From Guillardia theta CCMP2712 (taxonomy: Eukaryota > Cryptophyceae > Pyrenomonadales > Geminigeraceae): 64,000 nt of DNA. The DNA lies in contig NW_005434648.1 in NCBI RefSeq assembly GCF_000315625.1, positions 259,212-323,211 of the forward strand, read 5' to 3'. The notes below the pieces were generated by a model. It saw only the letters and a list, made by a program, of their open reading frames with translations. It did no database searches and had not been told where the DNA came from. Position 1 is the stretch's first letter, and each line of letters begins with the position of its first letter. A program made the position numbers and the translations under genes. This document shows, one piece after another, positions 56,241 through 64,000 of the stretch.

Positions 56241-57302
56241 ATGGCAAGAGCAGCAGGGGCATGGAGCAAAGGAAGAATCTCGATAGGCCTTGTTGCCTTT
56301 CTGGTTTCCATAGCAGGGGCGCAGAGAGCGAGGATCGAGCAAGGGAAGAGGAAGGCTTCATCTCAGTTTCACCTTATGGTTGACCTGCAAGTCTGCGGTA
56401 CACAGCAGTGGCTGGATGTATCTGGAGCCTCTTGCAAACCTTGCCAGCCAAAAAGCTGTCAGCCGTCAGAGTACCTCAAGAACTGCACGTTGACATCTGA
56501 TTACAAATGCGTGAGTTGTGTTGGTTCCGACAAGAGCTGTCAGTCGTTGCAAACCTCCGCAAGTTCTTCGAACAAGACTATGGTAGTAATCGTCATTGTC
56601 GGAAGCATGCTGGCTGCTGTTTGCTTGATCGCAGTTATCTGCTGCTCGCTTCAATTTTCCTACATACCACAGTGCAGAGATCTTATCGACAAGTTCTGGA
56701 GAAGAAACAATGGTGAAGCACCCACAGTAAGTTGAGTTGGTGCACGCGCGACAAGCAACGTCGATTAAGCTTTCACAGGAAAGTCTTGAACGATCCTCCT
56801 CCATCTCGCAGGAGGTCTCCAACGTTTGGCAGCATGACAAAGAGATCGCTGATCTCGAGATTTCTTTGCATTCTGTGGCGTCCAACACGGACGACAGGAC
56901 GGACGCGGGCATGTGCCAGGTGACTTCTCAGCTCGCTGACCTGGTTACTGACCCCCTGCAGCTGTGCTTGGAGCGAGATCGAACCGTTGTGGTGTTCCCC
57001 TGCAAGTGAGCCTCCTCCCTGCTCTGTGACAGGATTCTGATCATCTTGACTGTGTCAGACATGCCTGCCTGTGCAGCGAGTGCTTCGAGAGCGTGATGAA
57101 TAAGGACAGAAAGTGCGTTGTTTGCAGGAAGGACATTGAGTCCCACCAGGTGGGGAGGGGAGGGGAGGAGAGGAGAGGAGAGGAGAGGAGAGGAGAGGAG
57201 AGGAGAGGAGAGGAGGGTGCAAGACGTTGACTTGTCCATCAGGTTGGCAACTTCACTCGTACGTTCCTGGGTATCAGTTTCCCTCAGCCTGACGAAGATT
57301 GA
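56241..57302 (+). CDS. Type I membrane protein: TNFR-like Cys-rich ectodomain, TM helix, RING finger
   Basis: A 273-residue protein in five exons: 56241-56726, 56779-56919, 56962-57005, 57059-57149, 57243-57302. It has an N-terminal signal-like segment (ISIGLVAFLVSIAGA), then a Cys-rich stretch (CGTQQWLDVSGASCKPCQP, SEYLKNCTLTSDYKCVSC) with the spacing of a TNF-receptor Cys-rich repeat. A membrane helix MVVIVIVGSMLAAVCLIAVI follows. The cytoplasmic part ends in a C3HC4 RING of the MGRN1/XIAP type: LCLERDRTVVVFPCKHACLC, CFESV, then CVVCRKDIE. This predicts a ubiquitin E3 ligase coupled to an extracellular or luminal sensor domain. Ligand and substrate are unknown. A GGAGA microsatellite lies in the last intron. 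The TNFR-like call rests on Cys spacing only; the RING is clear. Confidence 0.85.
57156..57214. repeat. GGAGA microsatellite in intron 4 of the RING gene
   Basis: About eleven GGAGA/AGGAG units between exons 4 and 5 of the TNFR-like/RING gene. Confidence 0.85.
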
Positions 57303-57749
57303 GCCATGGTCTGGAGGATGGAGTTGAAAGGGGAGGAAAGGGGGCGGACAGCTGAGGACAGGAGCGAGTGGCAAGGCGTGACGATGCATGACTGTAGATT
57401 ATATTCCCCGATTGCAAGAAGATCGTTCGATGTAGTTGTATTTTGGGTATTGATGGAGAGCGGAGGCTTTTAATTGAAGTTGAAATCGACTGAAGGAGGA
57501 GCAAGAGAAGGAGGAAGGGAGGGGAGGAGGGAGGGGTGAGGGGAAGGACAAGGTAACGAAGCTTTTGCTCTCTGTAAAGAATAATTTGACGATCACGACC
57601 CGTAAGAAAAAGGCCTAATACATGCAAGTGTCACAAGGAATCGCTCTTACTCCCTCCTCTCTCCCTGCACTACAAGGCGTTTCCCTCCCCCTCCCCTCTA
57701 CCTATCCCTGGCAACCCTTCAACCCCCCCCCGCCCCCCCACCCCCCAAA
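57303..57749. other. Convergent intergenic spacer
   Basis: Between the RING gene and the convergent sushi-domain gene. It contains purine-rich stretches near 57490-57550 and C-runs near 57723-57745. No gene is supported. Confidence 0.5.
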
Positions 57750-60464
57750 TCACCTCGGCTCTTGGTCGAAGATGTTGGGGCTGTAGTCGTGCACCGTGTA
57801 TCCAGCATCTTTCCCTTTCTCCTCCTGCGAGGGCAGTCAGGCAGAAAGCGCAAATACTGCTCCCTTCACCTCTTGCAGCCACAGGGGCTTCGTCGGGGGG
57901 AGAGGAGGGGGTGGGAGAGGGGGGGCAGGGGAAGGAGAGTCTGGAGTTCTGCTCCATGATGCTTTAGTCGGAGAGAAGAAGGCTGAAATTCTCACCTGGA
58001 GCTCCTGGGACTCTCTCTGGGGTGCGGGATCCTGGGAATGGGAGGAGGAGGAGGAGGACTCCTACCTCGCTCAGGTACTTCCTCCCTCTCCTCCTCACGC
58101 TGCCTTGGCTCTGCCGGCCTCTCTTCCTCGTTCCTCTTCACGGGGACACACTTGATTGCTTCTTCGAAGTATCCTGAGTCCAGGCACTTGGGTGAGGCGG
58201 TCAGACCCCTTGATACGCCCGATGCCTTCATGCAAGAGTCATATTCCTCCCACTCTCCTCAGCCTCTCCTCTCCTCTCCTCGACCTCGTCCTCTCCCGCC
58301 TCCCTCTTGCACATACCTGGTATCCTTCATCGCAGGACACAAAGACCTGGGTCCCTGCTAGCACGCGGGTCCGAGGGCCATTGAAGGTACTGTGAGCAGG
58401 CGCTTGGAAGGAGTCGCACATGATGGGTTCGCACGTCTTTCCCTGCTCCCACTCTCCCGTCCTAAGGCAGCGGATCGTCTGCCGTCCCCCGTCGCTCAGC
58501 TGGTAGTGCTCGTCGCACGTGATGAACAAAGAGTCTGTCCGTGGCCAACCCTCCAGCCCCGACGGGCTTGCGATCCTGTACTCGTCCAGCTCGTACCAGA
58601 CTGATCCATGGTTGGGCGCCTGGTAGGCAGGGCACTGCACGGGGAGGGGAACGCAAGTTATTCCCTCCTCGTACTTGGTGGTCTCGAGGCACATGGGCGT
58701 CGCTGTTCCCACCAGATCGTCGGGCATCCTGTTCGCGGTCTCGCCGAACGTTGGCCACAAGGTAGGATGCAGATCGTTGTAGATCCTCGCTCGGTATCCA
58801 CGATTGCAAACGATCGCCACGCGCTCGCCCACCTGGACGGGGCCCGAAGGAGTCACGCTTGCATGCTCAGGAGCTACGTATGCTGGGCACATGATAGGCA
58901 CGCAGGTCACCCCCAGCTCGTAGGCTCTTGTATCTAGACACTGAGGGTTCTCTTTCGCGTGCTCCTCCCCAAAGTGCGGCATGAACCCAGGATCACACTT
59001 GATCGCCACACTCTCCCCAGCAAACACTTGCCCCGTCGGGAAGACGTACCCATTGAGAGGAGGCCGGTATGGCTCGCAAGCGATCCTCACGCACGACTGC
59101 CCCTTCTCCCACTCGCCGCTCTGCAAGCAGTAAGGGTCTCTGAAGGCTCCTTCCCTACCATCCAGCTCATAGTGAGGATCGCAATGGATTTTAACTTGCT
59201 CGCAGGATGGAATGTCGCCAGCAGCAGCCAGCGGGTATCGGTGGCCGTTAATGGTAAGGTAGTGACGGCCTGCTTCCTCTGATCCTGTGTGGCTGCGGTA
59301 CTCCTTCCCCCTGTAGGTCACTGAGCCATGCTCCGGAGCTGTATAGGGAGGGCAGAAGACTTCCACATGCAGGTGCAGGTGAGCTGAGCAGGCAAACGAG
59401 CTAGTGCCACAGCTGGGGGACATCGCACCGCTGGAGCAGGCTGAAGGTTTCAGGTTGACAGATGCAAAGTGATCGTTCGACATGTCGAAGTATCCCTTGA
59501 TCACCGAGGCCTTCTTCACAGTCACCGCCTGCGATCCCTCCGAGCGCCTCTGGACCCTCTTGAGCTGCTTGTGCTGTTGGCTGGTTTGGCCCAACACTGG
59601 CGATGGCTTTGAAGCGTGAGCTGCCTGAGCAGCAGCAGCAGCTGATGGAGTCTGAGCAGCAGCGCGCTGCACGTGTTTGGTCTGCTGTTGCCTCCTTGGC
59701 CGTGAGGCCGAGCTCTCTAGCGCTAGCTCTCCCTTCACTGCCTCGCCTGACGCTCCCTCAAGCCTTCCCCGGATCTTTGCCATCCTTTGACGATCCCTTC
59801 CTTGTTGACCGGCATGCAGCAGCGAAGGAGGAGGATACTGTAGCTCGCTACCTTTCATCCCAATGGTGATGAATCCATCATATCTTAGCCCCTCTCTGCG
59901 TCCTCAATCAGCTCCTTCTCTTCTCAGGTCTCCAACACTACCTGAACGCATGGACTGGGATGTATCCGCTGTTGTCTGGCCTTCCATCCACAAACAAAGG
60001 CAGGTTTCCCTGTTCTGTTGAGAGGTGTACGATGCTTCCAGGTTGCAGGTCAGGTGCCTGGTGCTGCACGCTACCTGCCAAGAATGTCAGACGTTCAATC
60101 GCGAGGTCACGGTCAGAAGCCTACGGGTAGTTTGATTCCCACTGGCTTGAAGGATTCTCGACTGCACGAAGTTTGTCGTAGCGACAAGAGGAGCATCTAG
60201 CAGGTCCCTCGACCACGAAGTCCGACGGAGAGGTACCGAAGATTCCGAGCTCTTGCTCCTTTCTCCGCCTGAATTGGTTGTCGGGCCAGCCCTCAGCAAG
60301 GCGTATTTCGAGCAAATGGACGAGTCTGTGCAAGCAAACTTTGGTAGCAGCTGAATCTTTGTGCTATCAGAAGACAAGATCAGGATCAGCATGCAGCATG
60401 TTGCGAATGCCGCCAGCAAAGCACCCGCGCCGCCCCACGTCGCCGACATGCGAGCTAGCCTCAT
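57750..60464 (-). CDS. Membrane-anchored multi-sushi (CCP) domain protein
   Basis: Starts at ATG 60464 with a short basic segment and a hydrophobic helix (GALLAAFATCCMLILIL), which suggests a signal peptide or type II anchor. After a Ser/Thr-rich exon and one with IVHLSTEQGNLPLFVDG, a long exon (to about 58300) has a Gln/Ala-rich linker and then about five CCP-like modules, each of the form C-x-Y-x-A-P-x-H-G-S-V, C-x-x-G-Y, CL-x(3)-WE-x-G-x-x-C. Examples are CPPYTAPEHGSVTYRG, CPAYVAPEHASVTPSG, CPAYQAPNHGSVWYE and CLRTGEWEQGKTC. A further exon near 58200 ends a module with CLDSGYFEEAIKCVP, and a last exon gives DAGYTVHDYSPNIFDQEPR with a stop at 57750. Sushi modules mediate surface binding. 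Splice joins in the last 500 bases are uncertain; an alternative Pro-rich tail would end at 57992. Confidence 0.7.
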
Positions 60465-60768
60465 AGGACAGGTAGCAAGAGGAGAAGAGGAGGAAAAGGC
60501 TGGTTCGCTCCTAGGATCGTGTGTGCTCTGTAGCTTCAGTGCGTTAGGCACTCTGCCGTCTCCTTCCCTTCCCTTCCCTTCCCTTCCCGACTCCTCTTAT
60601 GATGCTTGCCATGACGCCCCTTCGCCCGGAAAGGAGTCCGCAACAGATGGCAGACCAACGGAACTTAGAAAACCGGGCCCGGTCAGCGGGCCGGCGGCCT
60701 GTTCAGCTGAATCAACGGCAGTGTAACGGAAAAGGACTGGAGCGGGGAGGAGGGATAAACCAACGGCC
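60465..60768. other. Divergent intergenic spacer with small GC-rich block
   Basis: Holds TTCCC repeats near 60561-60590 and a short GC-rich block (ACCGGGCCCGGTCAGCGGGCCGGCGGCC, about 60673-60701) similar to the larger ones elsewhere. It separates the divergent sushi and CFAP299 genes. Confidence 0.45.
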
Positions 60769-62379
60769 ATGGCGGAGGCGGAGTTGACGGACTTTGCGGA
60801 CGATGCGCTCAAGTTCGAGACATACGAGCAGTACCTTGACTCACAGGTGAGAGCGAGGGAGAGGAAGATGAGGTTGAAGAGGAAGCAGGGGCAAGAGTGG
60901 AACGAGGAGCAAGAGGAAGGAGGACAGGGTGAGGATTACGGGGCTGGGACAGGAAGGGTGATCGTGTGGAATGAATTTTGGAATGTTGTGAAGAGAGTGA
61001 GAGAAGGATGTATCAATGATGTCTCAAGTAGTACTACTTGATCATACTACTTGATACAAAAATGAGGATTCAAGAGAAAGGCATATGATCTTCCCTTCAG
61101 ATCTCTCCGATGGACATTTATTACCTCGAAGACCAAGACCTGGCTCGAGATTTGGTAGAGCTTGGGTACCGAGGGAGTGGAGAAACTCTGAAGCGGGAAG
61201 AATTCGAAGCAAGGAAGAAAGCTGCGGAGGAAGCAAAGGTCTCACTCTCCTTCCTACCGCCTCTCCCTGCCCCTTCTTTTCTCCATTAATCTTTCCTTTC
61301 CCCCCTACCTTCTGCCCTCCCCATTGATATCAATCTCCAGGCCTCAAAGCTGCGAAATGCGCCGAAGAAACTAGCCAGCGCAGACAAAGACCTCTCCCAC
61401 TTTCCATTCCTACACAGCCTGGCAGAAAGAGAAGATTTGGTGAGGAACGGCAAGCTGACGTCAATCATCTTTCTTCGAGACAAGAACTCAAAGGGACAGG
61501 AGGTTCACAACTTGTTCTGCCCCTCCGTCAACACCACTTCTTCTTCTCCTGTTTTCTTCCCTTTCTCCTTCGTCACTTGCGCAGTATTTCACTTCCTGTC
61601 TCCTCTCCTGTCTTCTCTCCTCTTCTCTCCTCCCCTCCCCCCCTTGCTTTGCTGATTTCTCCTGCCTCAGGTGTCAGGATACATCGACTATGCTCATCGA
61701 CTAAAGACAGAGGACTTTGAGCCGTGAGATCCTCTTCTTCTCTCTCCTGCTTACCCTCCCTGCTTCTTGCTCTTCGCTCCCCTTGTTCTACTCCTCTCCA
61801 CTCTGATCCGCGTCTGCAGCTACTTCGACCGAAAGAAGAAGCTGATGCCCAAACCATCGGACTTGAGCTACTACAACTGGGAGACTCAACATTCTACCTC
61901 CAACTCCACACCAAACTTTCAGGTTCTGAGCTGCTCTCAAGAGAACAAGAAGGGCAAGGAGAGGAGGAGGGGGTGCGAAGGGGAAACTGTGGAGAGGTGG
62001 AGACGAAAGGGGAGTTGCTGAGCTCTACCAATAGGTGATAGCAGACAATGAAGCAGGTCTTCTCTTCAAGAATAAGAGAGACAGAAAGGTGACATGCTAG
62101 CGTCACTCCTTGCGAAAATCCCTCCTCGAACTTCACCACCTTCCTCTTCCTGTGGTTTCTTTCCTTTCCTTGTCGCCTCCTCCCTTCCCTCCCTCAACTC
62201 ATTCTTTCTGTGCAGGTGATCAACGTCGATCCCAAGAGTCTACCGGGAGACAACTCGAGAAGGATTGAGATCAAGACCAACGAGTACGCGCAGGTTTCGA
62301 CTGTTAGGAGAGTTTGTTTCCTCCCTGAAGCATTGGACAGGTTGTCATTTACGACCACGTGACCAGGAGGAAGACTTAG
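60769..62379 (+). CDS. CFAP299: CFAP299 (C4orf22 homologue), cilia- and flagella-associated protein
   Basis: A 234-residue protein in eight exons: 60769-60846, 61101-61238, 61341-61502, 61671-61723, 61820-61922, 62035-62088, 62216-62293, 62341-62379. It matches animal CFAP299 along its whole length: [120 protein letters not shown] and [12 protein letters not shown] at the C-terminus. In animals it is linked to cilia and sperm flagella; its presence fits a flagellated alga. The exact role is not established. Introns are CT-rich. It ends tail to tail with the right-edge gene. Confidence 0.95.
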
Positions 62380-62539
62380 ATCTACAACTAACTCCACAAC
62401 CTCCTCCCCCTCCTCCTCCTCCCCCTCCTCCTCCTCTGCCTTCCCTCCACTCTACCGCCGCCGCCGCCGCCGCTCTCATTGCCTCGCTATCTTTGTCGTC
62501 GCCCTCGTCCTCGTCGCCATTACCCTTGTCTCCCCTTGG

Positions 62540-64000
62540 CTACATGCCCTTCTTCTTTCCCCCGCAGAATGCCTTGAGTACACGTTTGAATCTCCGCACG
62601 TCCCGCAAACAGACATCGGACAGCAACTCCCCCACCTGAACATGTTTGATATGATTGACCACAGGAATCTGCAGCTCACAAATGTCTTGAGCTGGGTTTC
62701 TGTCGGGTTCTTGTGCTCTTGCGCCGCTGATTCCTGCCGTTCTTTCAAAATGCGATCCTCCTCTTCTTCCTCCAGCTCCTCCTCTTCCTCCCCATCCCCC
62801 CCCCCCCCCCCCTCTCTCCTCCTTCCCTCTCTCATCTCCTGATTCTACAACTGTAACTCACGATGATGACTCGAACTCCGTCCATGTCCGTGCGCACGCA
62901 TGCGGCATGCAGCGACGCAGCGACGTCGATGACGTGGCTGGGGGGCATCTGACCATTCGCTGCCTCGAGCATGGCTTTGACAATGGCGTGCAAAGCTCCT
63001 CCGGCAATGAAAACCTCCTGCCCGATCGGTGGTAGATTCTTCTCCTTGTCTCCTGCAGGCATGAAATCACTTCCTCCTCCCTTCTTCGTCCTCCCTCTTC
63101 TTCCCTCCCTCCTCTTATTGCCCTCCATGCTCCTTCCTGCTTCATTTCCTTCTCTCCCCCGTCTTCTCCTCCTTGCCGCCCCCTCGCTCGCTCACCCAGA
63201 GCTGCAATGATGAGCTGGGAAGCGAGCTGAAGGGCCAGCCTTGCCGTACTGCCGCTACTTCCCCTGAGGAAAGAGAGACAGCACTGGACAGTACGGGCGA
63301 GAGCAGGAGGGGAGACAAACTCTGCCAGCAGCAACCTTAGCCTTGGAACGAGAATCGAGGAGCGGACCTGGTAGCCTGCACTCGGCGCAGGAGCAGAGGA
63401 GGGAGAGGAAAGCATCGATCGTGTGCTCCTCCACTGCTTGCCTCTTCTCGCCCTCCAGATCGACTAATACCCTGTCGCATAGCCGCGCTGCTGATGGTGC
63501 TGCTTGTTCCCGCAGGGACGGGAGAAAGTCGCGGAGCAGGAGGAGGAAAGTTCCTCCTTGGCCACGTTCGATGGCTAAGAGGAAGGCATGCTCCAGCAAC
63601 GTCAAAGAATCGGCGATGCTTCCTTGATATGGATGTAAGCGAAAGAGAGGGGAGAGGGGAAGATGGAGGGAGGAGCGGAGAGCATTGAAAAGTGGAAGAG
63701 TGAAGAGGCTTCGTTGTGGGGGAGAATAAGGTCTCCAGTTGAATAAAAATGAGAGAGATCCGAGATTCAGAGAATCCAATACAAGCAAGAGGAAGCACGG
63801 GAAGAGGGAGGGAGGGAGGGAGGGAGGGAGGGAGGACCGGAGGTCGAGCATCGGGGAGAGGTATACCGGCTCTTCCTTGTTTGACGATACTTTTCATCAC
63901 CTCTGCTGCTGCTTGACTCACCCCGAAACGAGTCTCCTCCTCTCGCACGGCCATGGTCGCTTCCAGCGCCTCTTTCATCTTCCCCATGACCGCCTCCTCT
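62540..64000 (-). CDS. HEAT-repeat protein, karyopherin-beta-like, C-terminal part (5' end beyond window)
   Basis: The gene enters from the right edge in frame (EEAVMGKMKEALEATMAVRE) and ends with a stop at 62540-62542. Exons in between give helical repeats: SIADSLTLLEHAFLLAIERG, HTIDAFLSLLCSCAECRLP, LARTVQCCLSFLRG, STARLALQLASQLIIAAL, VFIAGGALHAIVKAMLEAA, HVIDVAASLHAACVRTD and finally VGELLSDVCLRDVRRFKRVL, then KAFCGGKKKGM. Paired amphipathic helices and a terminal RRFK/FCGGKKK motif recall transportin-3/importin-13-type nuclear transport receptors, but I am not sure of the family. Joins were deduced from frame. The stop is about 160 bases from the CFAP299 stop. A GGGA repeat lies in the intron at 63805-63835. 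Confidence 0.65.

Overview
This is a nuclear segment of a eukaryote, most likely a cryptophyte alga such as Guillardia theta. The reasons are: intron-dense genes with GT-AG introns that are often only 44-60 nt long; predicted plastid proteins that start with a signal peptide followed by a transit-like stretch beginning with Phe (the red-plastid-type bipartite leader: acetyl-CoA synthetase at 945 and a TrmJ-like methyltransferase at 54119); a ciliary gene (CFAP299); and bacteriorhodopsin-like genes. The species name is an inference. A 100-N assembly gap lies at 24977-25076.

Left part (0-19 kb): a partial minus-strand gene at the edge; a plastid-type acetyl-CoA synthetase (11 exons); a small Mis18-domain protein; a very large minus-strand surface protein with cadherin-like repeats and a polytopic C-terminus (14568 to 5574); a La RNA-binding protein; and an aldo/keto reductase. 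Middle part (19-39 kb): a CLN3/battenin homologue, an EF-hand protein, an unrecognised multi-exon gene, a 4E-T-like eIF4E-binding protein, a small membrane protein, RBX1, an AT-hook protein, an alpha/beta hydrolase and an NAPE-PLD-type metallo-beta-lactamase protein. Right part (39-64 kb): an ABCB full transporter, a secretory DUF1647-like protein, a gene-poor stretch, two convergent rhodopsin genes, the TrmJ-like enzyme, a TNFR-like/RING membrane protein, a membrane-anchored sushi-domain protein, CFAP299 and the C-terminal part of a HEAT/karyopherin-like gene that runs off the right edge.

The most striking feature is the rhodopsin pair at 50811-51934 (+) and 52572-53815 (-). From the start of exon 2 to three codons before the stop the copies appear identical, apart from nine bases of a GGA repeat in the shared intron. 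The first exons, first introns, last codons and flanks differ. This looks like gene conversion within an older inverted duplication. Two non-coding patterns also recur: CTACCCC/CCCCACCC-type blocks next to gene starts, in either orientation, and short GC-rich palindromic blocks between genes.

Exon coordinates come from reading splice sites and frame by eye. For ACS, Mis18, La, 4E-T, RBX1, NAPE-PLD, ABCB, both rhodopsins, TrmJ, TNFR/RING and CFAP299 the frame closes exactly over all exons. For the others only the span and individual exons are supported. Genes are mostly single transcription units on alternating strands, often tail to tail, with no operon-like logic.
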